A DNA stretch of 64,000 nucleotides from assembly GCF_900497805.2 (NCBI RefSeq), contig NW_020947390.1, forward strand, positions 3,189,145-3,253,144, in the 5' to 3' direction. Of the stretch, positions 1-11,568 are shown piece by piece. How positions within the stretch are numbered: the first letter of the stretch is position 1; every line of letters begins with the position of its first letter. The stretch comes from Vombatus ursinus (taxonomy: Eukaryota; Chordata; Mammalia; Diprotodontia; Vombatidae). The position numbers and the translations under genes were made by a program. The notes under the pieces are model-generated. The model was not told the DNA's origin. It saw only the letters and a program-made list of their open reading frames with translations, and searched no databases.

Positions 1-133
1 AAGGAAATGCTAAATTTCAATTATAGGTTAATTAAAATTAAGACGTATTTTTCCCACCCAAGTTCATAGATCCCCTGAAATCATTCTACAGACCCTCTAG
101 GGATCTATGGATCATAGCTTAAGAAACTCTGAT
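1..133. mobile_element. Partial MER/hAT-like DNA transposon remnant
   Basis: This piece reads '...gatcccctgaaatc...', '...gggatctatggatcat', then 'cttaagaaactctg'. Those blocks resemble the end of short mammalian elements that finish in a 'GGTTAAGAACCCCTG'-type terminal repeat, like the copies at 33,405 and 56,121. The left part is cut off by the window edge. The family name is a guess. Confidence 0.35.
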
Positions 134-135
134 CC

Positions 136-545
136 CAGTTAGTCAGTCAATAAGCATTAATTGAGCACCTGCTATGTTTCAGATACTGTGCTAAGGGCTG
201 GTGATACAGAGAGGCAAAAACAGTCCTTGCCCTCAAGGAGCTCATGATCTAATGAAGGAGACAACATGCAAATAACTATGTGCATAAAAGATATACACAG
301 TGAAAACAGGATGTAATCTCAGAAGGAAGGCAGTAGGAATGTGAAGGGTGGGAGAGGAGGGAGGAGAATTGGGAAGGAGAAACCTGGTGAGGTCACTTGC
401 AGAAGAAGGTATTTGAGTTGAGTCTCCAAAGAACCCAGGAAAGTCAGGAAGTGAAGATGAAGAGAACAAACATCACAAGTATAGAGAGCGGCCAGTGAAA
501 AAGCATAGAGTTGAGGGATAGAATTGGATCAGAAAGAAAATATAT
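136..545 (-). mobile_element. L2 LINE 3' end
   Basis: Read on the plus strand it begins 'agtcaataagcattaattg' and 'cacctgctatgtttcag', followed by 'gtgctaagggctggtgatac' and 'ctcaaggagctcatgatcta'. This is the reverse complement of the L2 3' tail (gtatccccagcgcttagcacagtgcctggcacatagtagg and upstream). No intact reading frame. Confidence 0.75.
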
Positions 546-574
546 ACATCAAAATGCCAGTGAAAGTTCAATTT

Positions 575-760
575 CTAAAAAGGATAATGATATAGAGCTG
601 GAATAGACCTCAGAGTCCATCTAGTCCAAACCTTTCAACTTGTAATTGAGGAAAATATGTAGACTGAGGGAGCAGGGGAGTACAGGGGAGCTGTTTGTAG
701 AGGCAGTAGAAGGGTTAATGTTGCCTAAAGCTATATAGCAAGCAGAATCTCCCAGGATCC
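575..760 (+). repeat. MIR/THER-type CORE-SINE fragment
   Basis: The sequence 'gagctggaatagacctcag', 'tccatctagtccaaac', then 'aattgaggaaaatat...gactgagg' and a degraded 'gctatatagcaagcag' follow the order of the MIR/THER core (tag, gaggaaactgagg, cacacagctagtaag). About 55 bases between the two parts do not fit and may be a small insertion. Confidence 0.5.
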
Positions 761-779
761 TTTAAGAGAACTGGTATGA

Positions 780-1480
780 CATATCCTCCCAGATTATAAC
801 TATGTGCCCCCTGAGAACTCTAAAAATTCCTCATATTTAAACTCGACCTGCTACCTAGCCATAATACTATCATTATGCCCCCAACTAAATCCAATGTCTC
901 TTCTGACCACTATGTACTCCCAACCCAAGCCCATAAGATCCCCTTATTCCCCTCCCAAACCAACTTTTCCCTGACCCCAAGTTCAAAGTATAATCCCAAA
1001 TTAGGATTCATAGTACCATCTCACTCCTTTTCAGATTCAATCTGTACTCAGCCTACCCACTCATCCGGATGCTCTTCCACAGGCTGTCCTGTCCAGCTTA
1101 TCCTACTGACAATGCCAATGCACTGTCCATAAGATGAGCCAGACCAAAGATTCTTTCTCACTCCCTGCACCTCCCATCCACCCTATTTCCCTACAGTCCA
1201 AAATTCACTAGCCATTTTCCATACCCCCCAAATATAACCTATCCTCTGGAATCATCACAGGCTGGTTATTCTTTCCTATTCTCAATCCAAATCCATGCTA
1301 CTCCCAGACTCACTCCAAGCCTAAAGGTCCCACTTAAGGCTCCTTTCTCCCCAATCAAACCTGGCCCTGACTCATTTTAGACTGATAACCTCCCCACAAG
1401 TTCAATCTGATCTCTTTCCCACAACTCTTCCCCCTCCCCTAACCTCCTTCTCCCTCCCCTTTCTAAATAAATACTGTAAG
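780..1480. other. C-rich non-coding stretch, no recognisable gene
   Basis: The plus strand is rich in C and T and poor in G, with many CCC runs. One 85-codon frame (875-1132) is open but compositionally biased and shows no domain. It could be the purine-rich spacer of an old L1/HAL1 read on the other strand, since block C (minus) has a similar look at 11,100-11,450, but I could not align it. Confidence 0.3.
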
Positions 1481-3990
1481 ACAAAGGAAATTAAACAAAC
1501 AACTGATAGAACATAGAACGCTGTGGTTTCCCAAGAGAACATGGTACCCCAACAGGCAGGTCCAGATTGAATCAAAACAGAGAAGTTAGATGAGAACAAA
1601 TAACAGAATTTATGATCTGTATAGCTGAAATACTTAGATTAATGGGGAAAAAATACTTGAATTCACAGTGGTAGTATCTAAAAAAAAGAAACAAAGAAAA
1701 AGGCAAAGGAGCATGTAACAGTTTGGACATACAAATATACTAAAGTGAAAGACAATCTAGAAGAAGAAAAGTAAAAGGAAGTAATATTAAAAGACCACAT
1801 GATTTCCATATAAACAAAAGTCATTTATCTCAAAGACAGGAAACATAGACACAATTTAAGGAACATAGATTTCCCATAAAAACATAACAAATAAAAAAAA
1901 TACACAATGCAGGAAATACTATAAGAAAAATACTCAGTTTCTAAACAAAAAAAAACAAAATACCAATTGAAAGAATTCATATATCACTTTCAAGTGATAC
2001 ATGAAAAGAAAAAAAAGAATACTTCACACTCTAACACACAGAGATTAAACTGAACAGTTCCAATGAAAATCAACAAATTCTGCAAGTAGCTAGAAGACTA
2101 TCATATATAAAAGAAAGGAAATCCAAATAGCATAAGAACATACCCTCCAGAAACCCCAGGAGGAAATGGGAAAATATATTCCAAAAAGGAAAAGAATTCA
2201 CAATGCAATCCAAAATGACATACCCTATAAAACCTGAGCCTAATTTTCAGTGACAAATATTGAAATATTGATGTTCAATAAAATAAAGGAGTTTGAAACA
2301 TTCCTGCAAAACAACAAAAAAAAGTCAGTTGTCAGCGGACTATTTGACTTGCAAACACCTCAATTGATAGAAATATAAGAAAAAATAAATAATACAGCTA
2401 TGAAGGAACAAAAAGTAATGAAATTACCCCATCTCTAGAGACTGCTAAAAGGGAAAAAAAAACAGAAAGAGAATGACACCTATTAGGTTAACAGCAAACA
2501 GAATGAATAACAGATTGATCACTAAGATTTCCTTTTAAAAGTTCACAAGATGATAAAGATTAAAGTAGAATTTAAAGAGTGATGGTGGAGGAGTAGGCCT
2601 GAAACACCACGCACTAAATCCCACAACTGCTCCCTTCTTTGCAGATGTATCAGGTATTCTGTGGGATGAAGCTGTCAAATGGAAGGATACATAAAAGGAG
2701 AGAGAAAAGGTGGAAAAGAGTAGGGAATGGGTGCTATCTACCTTAATCAAGCCCCTATGAAAAAGCAAAGGGAAGATAACTCCTAGTTTCTCAGCAAGAA
2801 GATGGTCTATGGGAGAATTGGAATAGTAGCAAAAGAAAGGATTAAAATGGTGGGTTGGGAAGAAATTGTTAAGTCTTAACCCATTCTGGATTGAGGGTCC
2901 ACTGAAGAGTATTACAGTGGGACAGGAGACATATAGGGAGAGACAGGGACCACACAGTAGGTCTAATTTGCAGAGATTTGAGGCATAGGAAGAATACCTC
3001 TCTGAAAGTTTTGCCTCCATTGATAAAATCCTGCTTCAAGGGAAAGAAAATCAGATTCCATAAGGATATCTAGCACCCAAAAAAGTGGGAAGACCTGGAC
3101 CCAGAGAGGAGGTTAGAGAGCAAGTGGGAAAGATAGTGATAATGGGGAAGGTAGGAGGTACAATTCAAACAAATGATTGGTAATACAGGTGTGGATATAG
3201 AATGAACAATGAGTTTACTAATCACCTTGATTTGCTTGAGCTCCCTTATTATTTGGGAGAGGCCAAAATAAGTTGGGAATCAGAATGCACCAATCAGGAG
3301 GCAGAATGAGTATTGCTCATCTAAACGGCTCCATAAACCCCCAATCTTTATAGAGTCAGACTAGGTTCTGATGTTCTCTGTATGTGTGTGTGTTCTGACT
3401 TTGCACTTGAACTGTGCCTTTTTTCCCTTTGTTCGGGCGGACACTCTGCCTCAATTAATCAAATTGCCGGTTAATCACAGGGAAATTTCTACTATGGGGT
3501 GAAGTCTATCCTCATTACTTCTCTTACAAATGAATACTTCTAAGAGTGATGCACAGCCAAAAAAATGGATGGTGAGACAAGATCTGTAAAGGTATCAACA
3601 GAAAAATAAGTTAGTAGAGGATACTCAAACAATACTTCAAAGTTTGAATTCCACAAATGGTACACAAAATGAATAAAGAAGAAATAAATAAGTATACAGA
3701 CCGAAATCAAAGAATAAAGCTTCAGAATAGACAAAAAGAGAAGAGAATTTATAAAGAGAACAAGGTAAAAAATTATTTTAAAAGGAAGCAGAAAAAAACT
3801 AACAAAAATTAATGAGGAGGAGAATTGAGAGTTGAATTAACTACTTTAGCTGGGGGAGGAGGATAAAGGGGAAGAAAGAGAGGAAGAATTGGAGGGAAAA
3901 AGAAAGAAAAAGAAATCAGTAATTTAAGTAAATCTCCAAAACCAGCAAAAGAGTTGATCAACTGAAAGGAGGAAGGGATTGAAAGTGAGG
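1480..3990 (+). mobile_element. Copy A: old L1/HAL1-type element, ORF1 remnant plus purine-rich spacer
   Basis: Shared blocks run in the same order as copy B (4,320-8,425): 'agaatttatgatctgtatag' matches B 'gaatttatggtctgcacag'; 'caacaaattctgcaag' matches B 'aacaaattctgcaat'; 'aaacctgagcctaattttca' matches B 'aatctgagcctaactgtaa'; and 'ctccaaaaccagcaaaag' matches B 'ctccaaaaaccagggaaag'. It is therefore the 5'/ORF1 region and following purine-rich spacer of an L1-like element, without ORF2. No frame is intact; divergence from B is high, so it is old. A 350-bp foreign block sits at 3,175-3,530. Confidence 0.6.
3175..3535 (+). mobile_element. Possible solo LTR fossil
   Basis: A block unlike its purine-rich host. 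It carries 'caccaatcagg' (CCAAT-like), 'ctccataaaccc' and 'ctttatag' (TATA-like), then a T-rich stretch with 'ccctttgttcggg' resembling an R-U5 region. There is no internal viral region, so if real it is a solo LTR. I could not fix the ends or a clean target duplication. Broken or not cannot be judged for a solo LTR. Confidence 0.35.
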
Positions 3991-3999
3991 GGAAGAGAA

Positions 4000-4320
4000 T
4001 GTGGAGTTGGGTGATATTAAGTAGGTTAAGCAGTGGCCTTCTGGGTCACATGAACAAAAGGATGGTGAACTGAACATTTTCTATGATACTTATGACTTCT
4101 CAAACTTCTCCAAAATAGCAATTATGAAGCAGAGATAAAAAGCTGTCTCCACAGTCTAGGGTGCCAAGAACCCAAACTAGATAAAAACAAAGTGAACTAA
4201 TAGCATATAAGACCAATATACTCTAACCTCTAATGAGAGCTTACCCAACACTCCTTCACTCACCATCTACCATATTCCTGGCCACAGAAGCTGACAGGAC
4301 AAAGGAAAATGATTCAACAC
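4000..4320. other. Boundary zone between copies A and B
   Basis: Mixed sequence without a gene. It probably contains the 3' limit of A and the 5' UTR of B, but no L1 5' end with an 'aagatggc' motif is visible here, so the join cannot be placed. Confidence 0.3.
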
Positions 4321-4678
4321 ATGATAAGGCAGAGAAACCTGCAGATTATGTAAAGAGTATAGAACACAGTACACTGTTCCTTAATGGTTTAAAAGAGAAA
4401 TAAGAATTGTGAAAGCTGAATTTATGGTCTGCACAGCAGAACTGATTGGCAAAATAGAAAAATTTTCATCTACAGTGGCAAGTATCAACAAAGAAACAAA
4501 AGAGAGAACAAATGATTAGTAATGCAAATACACAAACATAAAGAACAAAATGTAATAAGAGAAGCACAAAGCAGTAAAATTAAAAGAAAGCATGATCTCC
4601 GTGCAAGTGAAACATATTGATCTCAAAGACAGGATGCACTGAGATAATTTGAGGATTATAAGTCACCCAGAAAAACAT

Positions 4679-4913
4679 TTGTTCAGTCATTTCAGTTGTG
4701 TCTGACTCTCTGTGACCTCAGTTGGGGTTTCTTGGCAAATATACTGGAGTAGTTTGCCATTTCCTTCTCCCTCAGTTTACAGATGAGAAAACTGAGGCAG
4801 AGTTAAGTGACTTGCCCAGGGTTACACAGCTAGTTAGCATCTAAGGTCAGATTTGAACTCAAGTTCTAACTCTGGTCCCACAACTCTATCCGCTGTGCCA
4901 CCAGAACACCGTG
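4679..4913 (-). repeat. tRNA-headed marsupial CORE-SINE, full length
   Basis: On the plus strand it starts 'cagtcatttcagttgtgtc' and runs through 'gatgagaaaactgaggcag', 'tgacttgcccagggttac', 'cagatttgaactcaagttc' to 'ctctatccgctgtgccacc', which is the reverse of head-B box-core-tail order. It lies inside the ORF1 region of copy B, so it is younger than B. Confidence 0.85.
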
Positions 4914-5394
4914 AAGCAAAAAAGAACATAAGAAAATGTCCAGAACTTCTGAACACAGAAAATAAAATGTGAATCTTAAGAATCCACACACTACCTCCAG
5001 GAAAACAAAACAACCTCAGGCTTCAAACTATAAGACATATAGTGGTTAAAATGAATAATTTCACTGAGAAATAACAAATTCTGCAATTGGTTAGAAGGAA
5101 GAACTTCAAATATAAAAGAAATTTTTAAAAAACCACATGACTATTCTATACCCAAAACACAAGGGAGAATGAAATAATATGTTCCAAAGAGCAAAGGAGC
5201 TTAGTGTGCAGATCAAGGTAACCTACGCTGCTAATCTGAGCCTAACTGTAAAAAAAAAAAAAAAAAAAGACGGATGCTCAATCATAAAGAAGTGTTTAAA
5301 AGATTCCTAGAAAGAAAACTAGTCCTAAAGGAATTATTTGCTTCTCAAACATCCCAGCCAAAAAAAATAAGGATAAACAAATACTTGTTTCTCC

Positions 5395-5860
5395 CTTTTT
5401 CTCACCTAGCTGCACTACTTTAGGATTTCTCTGACTTTTCCACCATTCTTCAGGAAGCTTATTGGAATAACCTCATCATCCTACAAGATCCCATCAGCCT
5501 TGGCACTCCACCTCTTCACCACCCTCTGTCCCTCTGATTGGAGAGTGGAACCATGAACTCCCAAACTTCCATTTAAAAAGGGATCCTAGCTCAGAACATT
5601 TCCTCATGTCTCACTTGGCTGCACTACCTTGGGACTTCAACATGCCTTTGCATCAGGTACTTTCCTGAGTCCTGCTTTTTTACTCCGTCCTGCTTTTCTA
5701 CTTCCTTTTGTGTGCTGTTTTCCCCTATTGGACTATAAGCTTCTCAAGGTCAAGAACTTTCTTCCTTCCTTCTTTTCTTTCTTTTTGTGTCCCCAGTGCT
5801 TAGCACAGTGCCTGGCACATAGTAGATGTTTCACAAATATTTCTTGACTGAGCAACTGAA
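5395..5860 (+). repeat. Dimeric L2-tailed element inside copy B
   Basis: Two similar units are visible: 'cacctagctgcactacttta' (5,403) and 'cacttggctgcactaccttg' (5,611), about 207 bp apart, with 'ccctctgattggagag' between them. The 3' end is L2-like: 'ggactataagcttctcaagg' and 'gtgcttagcacagtgcctgg'. The same plan occurs at 49,200 and 51,345. It interrupts copy B between ORF1 and the spacer. Confidence 0.55.
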
Positions 5861-6720
5861 ATACAGCAACCAAGGACAACAACAACAAAATGACAACAAA
5901 AAGACAGTTTATTTCCGAATGTAAATTAAAAGATTGAGTTGAAAGCAGAAGTCAAATAGAAGTGATGGTGGAGAAAGAAGACTGAAACATCAGGGACTGA
6001 GCCTGATTACATCCTGCCTACAGGTGAATCATTGTTTTTTGTGGAACTAAATTACAGAATGGGAGAGTGGATAAAAAAGGGGAGAGGAGGGAAAAGAAAG
6101 AGGGAAATTGTGATGTCCCCTAATCAAATCAAAGGCTAACAATGAAAGAAAAATTATTCTTGTAATCTCTCGGGAAGATGAGAGCATGTGAGGGGATAGG
6201 TGAGGAGGCAAAAGGAGGAGTTTTTAAAAGGGGAGAAATAAAGGGTATTTCAGTAGTGGGAGGGGACACCAGTGATGAATACTCTTATGGAGAAGAAAGA
6301 TATTCCATAAAGGCAGATGAAGGCCTCATAATGGATATTATCTGTAGGGATTTGGTGCTTAGAGAGACTACTCATACTGTCTCAAGAGAAGGGGAACCAG
6401 AGCTCCTGGGGGCAACTATCCACAGAAGAATGGGAGGGCATGGACCCAGGAAAGATGTTTTTAGACAAATGGGAGGGGGGATGACCAAGAAGAGGGCAAA
6501 GGTCAACAATGAACTGTACAATTGGGGACATAGGAAGAGTCCTACCATGAAGTAACATCAGCTCTACCACCTTCAGGAATTGGGATTTCTATAAGTGAGG
6601 CAAAATGGAAAAAGGGAGCCATGGGACTATTAAGCAATATTAGGAATTATTTAGAAGAAAGTAAACAAAATAGGCATGAGAGGGAGGGAGGGAAGGAGGG
6701 AAAGAGAGAGAGAGAGATAA

Positions 6721-6754
6721 AAAGAAGAAGAAGAAGAAGAAGAAGAAGAAGAAT
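6721..6754 (+). repeat. (AAG)n simple repeat
   Basis: About eleven AAG units inside the purine-rich spacer of copy B. Confidence 0.95.
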
Positions 6755-9150
6755 GGAATAACTAAATAAAAGCAAGCAAGAAAAAGAAACTAATAAGTGA
6801 AACTCCAAAAACCAGGGAAAGGTAAAAAACAACTGGGGTGGGGATGTGGGAAAGGCTTAGAGACTCAACAGGAATAAGAGCACCTTAAAATAGATGAAAG
6901 GAAATAACTCAGGAGAAACAGTACTATGCTTACAGCAGAAGAGGTGGGGAATACTAATTTGAAAAAGAACCCCAATATTAGAGAAAATGGAGGAAAATAC
7001 AAACCTGAAATGCATAACTAACTGAATAGATTAAGCAATCTGATAAAATTGAAATGAGACACAGATTGGATAAGAAAAAAAAATCTACACTCTTACAAGA
7101 GATATATTTAAAAAACAAAGGTATATACAGAATAAAAATGGGGATGGAGTGTCAGAAAAATGTACTATTAATGAAATGAATTCAAAAAAGCAAGAGTTGC
7201 AATCATGCTTTATGACAAAGCAAAAACAAATATTCAAAACAAAAAAAGAATAAACAAGGAGTCTACATTATGCTGAAAGAAACCATAGGCAACAAACTAA
7301 TATCAATATTAAATTAGGTGCTTTTTAGAGTATCTAAGTTTAATATTTTTATTTAATGTGCCTTAGAATCTAAATACAAGAAGGGAATATTAACTGAACT
7401 ACATGAATACCTAGACAGTAACACAATAGTGATAGGAGACTTCAATATTCCTCTCTCAGTTTTGGTTGACTTTAACAGAAAGATAAACAGAAGAGAAAAT
7501 ATACAACTGAACAAATTCCTGGAAATTAGAGTTAAAAACACTGATGGCATCTTCTATACGGGACAGCAAACAAATATCCATATTTCTTAGCATGATATGG
7601 AATGCTTACAAAAACTAAACATTTATTAAGGCACAGATATTGCAAATAAATGTAAAAGTGCAGAAATACTTAGTATATTTTTTATAAACCATAATGCAAC
7701 AAAAAGCGAAACTGGTTCAGTGACCACAAACAAAACACACAGACCCAAATGGAATCTTAGCAATGAAATCCTGAATAATGAGTGAGTCAAAGAACAAATC
7801 ATAGACATTATGAATAACTATGATAATAAAGAAACCATATACCAAAATTTCTGGGATGCATCTAAAGAAATCCTCAGGGGAAAAATCATATCCCCATAAA
7901 TAAATATTTAAAAAATAGAAAAAGAGAGGATGAAGGAATTGAATATGCATTTTTAAAAACTGAAAGCTGACAAATAAGCAAACTTAAAATAAGCACAAAA
8001 GAGGAGATATTAAAATTTAGAGGAGAAATAAACTGGAAACAAAATAAATTATACAAATTATAAATTAAACTTAAAGATGATTATTTGAAAAGATCAATAA
8101 AAATTGATAAACCTTTAATGAATATATTAAAAAGAGGAGAGCAGAAAATCAAATTAATAAAATAGCAGATGAACAAGGTAAAATAACAATACAACTAGAA
8201 GAGAGGAAAAAAGAATTATCAGAACCTAGTATATACTCATATCCTAACAAAACCGAGAAAATAAAAGAAAGAGGAATTTTTTAATATAAATTATCACCAC
8301 AACTGACAGAAGACCAAAGAGATCAACCCAATCTTAGGAAAGGAAATATAATTAACTCTAAAGGAACTACCAAAGGAAATAACTTCTGGTGCTGATGAAT
8401 TCACACCAGAATTCTCTCAAACTTTTCTTTCTCAATTTTTGAGAATAATTTATTAAGTATAAGTTCTAACTGTGCCCTAAAGGTTTAATGGAATTCTCTT
8501 GTGATTCCATCAGGATCAGGAGTTGGTGGATTTTTTTTTCTTTTGTAGTTGCTTTACAGCTTTCCTAAGAGTGAGTTGTTTAAGATCTCCATCTGTATTC
8601 TGATAGTTTGGGCATTTTATATCTTTGAAGGTTTCCCTCTATTTCTTTTGTGTCCTCAGTTTTGTCATCATAGAATTCTACTTATCTTCTGATAATTCTT
8701 TTTTACTTTTTTCTGGTTTTGCTGTGATTCCACCTTGTTCATTTGCTATTCATTGATTTGATTTTATTCTCTTCTTTTTAATCAGATTAGTTAAGAGTTT
8801 GTCAATTTTTTTGGTCTTTTCAGAGAACCAGCTTTTAGTTTTATCATTTCTGTGGGTTTATTTCCAATTAATCTTTTTCCTCTCTACTTTTTAATATCTC
8901 CTCTTTTCTACTGACTTGATGTTTGTTTATTTGTTGGCTTTCTAATTTTTAAATACATAATAGTTCCTTAATCCTCTCTTTTTTTCTACTTTGTTAATGT
9001 ATATTTCTTAAGAATATGATTTTCTCTCTGAGGATGGGTTTAGCTGCTTCCCAGAAATTTTGATATGTTTTTTTCATCATTATCATTTTCTTTTACATAA
9101 TTATTAATTATTTCTGTGATCTGTTCTTTCACCCAGTCATTGTCTAGGAT

Positions 9151-9782
9151 TTCTCAAGGTCTACAGAGTTATTGTGCTGACCTCATTATTATATACCTAT
9201 GAAACCTGGACAGTCTATCAGCACCATGCCAGAAAATTGAACCACTTCCATTTGAATTGTCTTAGGAAGATTCTGAGGTTCATCTCAAAAAAATAAGGTA
9301 CCAGACATGGAGGTCATTTCTTGAGCTGAGCTGCCAAGCATCCAAATTCTATTGCAGAGAGTCCAACTCTGTATGTATGCCTAAAAGACCATTTTACACA
9401 GAACTCACACAAAGCAGGCACTCACATGGTGGTCAGAAGTGATAAAAGGTCAATCTCAAGGTCTTTCTGAAGAACTTTGGTATTGATTGTGAGACATGGG
9501 AGTCTCTGAGACAGGATCATCCAACATGGCATGCCTGCATCAAAGAAGGCCCTGTGTTCTATGAGCAAAGCAGAATTGTGGTAGCTCAAAAGAAACAGGA
9601 GATGCACAGATTTAGAGACATTTCTCTCCCAAATGGTCATATGGACTGTTTGTGCCTGACTTGTGGCAGAGCCTTCTGAGCTCATATTGATATGATCAGT
9701 CACAGCTGGACACATTATAAATTGACCCTGAAATCATGATGTCATTTTGATCCTATTCCAGCATGAAAGATAAACAACAATT
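9151..9782 (+). mobile_element. 3' end of an RTE-like LINE inserted in copy C
   Basis: Translation gives 'KVYRAIVLTSLLYTYETWTV' then 'HARKLNHFHLNCLRKIL', a classic RTE/CR1-type RT C-terminal block (LLYGxETWT, CLRxIL). Near 9,653-9,715 a zinc-knuckle-like 'CLTCGRAF' followed by 'AHIDMISHSWTH' (one stop between) forms the C2H2 tail seen in such LINEs. It ends 'gaaagataaacaacaattt'. Flanks 'aggattt' (about 9,143) and 'aagattt' (about 9,783) suggest a short target duplication. Family assignment between RTE-BovB and RTE-X is open. Confidence 0.65.
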
Positions 9783-11471
9783 TAAGATTTCATTGTTAAT
9801 ATTCCATTTAGGTCTTGTATCTTTTGATTGTGGTCCCTGAACCCATTACTATTTTATTGTATTATAGTCTACAAAGGATATAGTAACTTTCTGCCCTTTT
9901 ACATTTGTTTGCAATATCTGTGCCCTAGTATATGTTCAGTTTTAGTAAAAGTTCCATGGGGTTATGACAAAAATATGTGTACATATTCAGTTGCATAGTT
10001 TATCTTTTTGTTTATCTTTCTGTTAGAGTTATCTAAAATTGAAAGAGGGATATTGAAGCCTCCTATCATTATTGTGTTAGTGTCTATTTCTTCTTGTAGA
10101 TCAGATAACATTTCCTTTATGTATTTAGCTGCCAAGGCATATGAAGTGTGTAAGTTTACTACTGATATTGTTTTGCTGTCTATGGTTTCTTTCAACACAT
10201 TATAATTTCCTTGTTGATCCTTTTTTATTTTTTTAAATGTTTGGGGTTTTTTTTTTGGTCAGATAGCACAATTGTAACTCTTGCTATTTTGGATTCACTT
10301 AATATGTCGTAATTTTTTTTCTATCCCTTCAGTTTTAATTTGTGTATGTCTTTGTTTTTAAATGTTATTTCTTAAAAGCAATGAATTGTAGGCTTTTGTT
10401 TTCTTATCCAATGTGCCATTTTTTTCATTTTATTGAATAGTTTAATCTATTCACATATAAAGTTGTGAGTTAGATTTATCTTTCTCTAATATTGGGGTTT
10501 TTTTTTCAAATTATGGTTTTATTGCCTCTTCTACTGTAAACATACTAACATGTTCCTTCAGTTACTTTACTTTATTCTTTTTTTAAGAAGGTTTGTTCCT
10601 CCTGGCTCTCATTCCCTCAACACCTGATCCCATCCTCTTGTTTGTTACACCTTTCCATTTGGAATTTTGCTTATTAGTTCCTTTTTCTCTTTTGCTTTTA
10701 TCTTATATATAATTCTCCCCCCCTTTTTTCCCTCTCAATTACTCAAGTAGATTCCTCCTTCCTCTCTTCCCCTTCAACTAGTCCTGTGCATTAGTTTTTT
10801 TTTTAATTTCTTTTCCTGTGCCTCCTCCAAAAAGGGCATATCTCACTCTTTTCATTATCCATCCTCTCTTTCTGTCTATTCTAGACTCTTCTTATCTGAT
10901 TCATGACCTCTTTAACTATCAGGTCTCTCTCTGTATTCCTTATGCAAATAAAACTTTCAAGGTATCCAACCTAGACTGTTCCCTCTAAGTGATTTCTGCT
11001 GCTGCTTTGTAGAGCTTGCCTCTTGGATTCCCCTTTTCCATGGTTCTTCACTCCCATAACAATGCCAATTGCAGATGTCAGTGAGCACAATGCCCCACAG
11101 TAGCTCACTTTCTCCATGATGTCCCTGATCATGCAGCCCACCACTAATATATACCCTCCTCTGGTTACCTTTTGCCCTACGTTTCTCTCAATATCTCCTC
11201 TCTGGGCCCATACTCTCTTGCCCCCTCAGATGCCAGTTGCCCCCAAAAGTTCTAATTCTCCCTCTCCCAAGATAGGACAAGTAGACATTTCAAATATCAA
11301 ATCCCTCAGGCCACACCCAATGCAAGGTCCCATCTTCCTTCACAAACTGTTGCATTCTTCAGTGGAACTTCCTCCTACCACCAAAGTAAGCCCTGTTTCC
11401 TTTCCTCATTTTTCAATCCTCTCCCCCACCCCTCTCCTATAGGCTCTTTTCTTTCTGAGACAACAAGGGCT

Positions 11472-11568
11472 ACCTTCCCCTCATTGCTAGCCTTGATTTG
11501 ACCCCAGTCATTTCAGTTGTGTCTAATCCTTCGTGACCCCAAATCAAGGCTAGCAATGAGGGGAAGGT
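11472..11568. repeat. Perfect 29-bp inverted repeat (hairpin) around a SINE tail
   Basis: The left arm 11,472-11,500 (accttcccctcattgctagc... ending in ttgatttg) is exactly repeated in reverse complement at 11,540-11,568. The 39-base loop (11,501-11,539) contains 'cagtcatttcagttgtgtct', the reverse complement of the 3' end of the local SINE family. No mismatch in the arms although the surrounding element is badly decayed. Confidence 0.95.

Larger units (their letters stand above)
4320..8426 (+). mobile_element. Copy B: old L1 with ORF1 remnant, long purine spacer and 5' half of ORF2
   Basis: ORF1 remnant lies at about 4,330-5,350. A purine-rich spacer with no coding sense runs at about 5,870-6,950. 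ORF2 follows from about 7,040: the endonuclease region reads 'IVIGDFNIPLS' (about 7,420-7,460), matching the L1 GDFN motif, then a block like 'WNLSNEILNN...YQNFWDASKEILRGK' (split here for length) at 7,750-7,890, and the RT entry motif as 'SGADEFTPEFSQTF' at about 8,378-8,420 (human L1 SPGPDGFTAEFYQTF). The copy stops there and meets copy C head-on. It carries a SINE (4,679) and a dimeric L2-tailed element (5,395). Many stops and frameshifts; inactive. Confidence 0.75.

Noticed and set aside
6178-6555. A 125-codon plus-strand frame (MRACEGIGEEAKGG...)
   Set aside because: It lies wholly in the purine-rich spacer of copy B, is Gly/Lys/Glu-biased, and the matching spacer in copy C does not keep the frame.
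9422-9715. 97-codon minus-strand frame
   Set aside because: It is antisense to the RTE-like RT C-terminal region, which explains the sequence on the plus strand.
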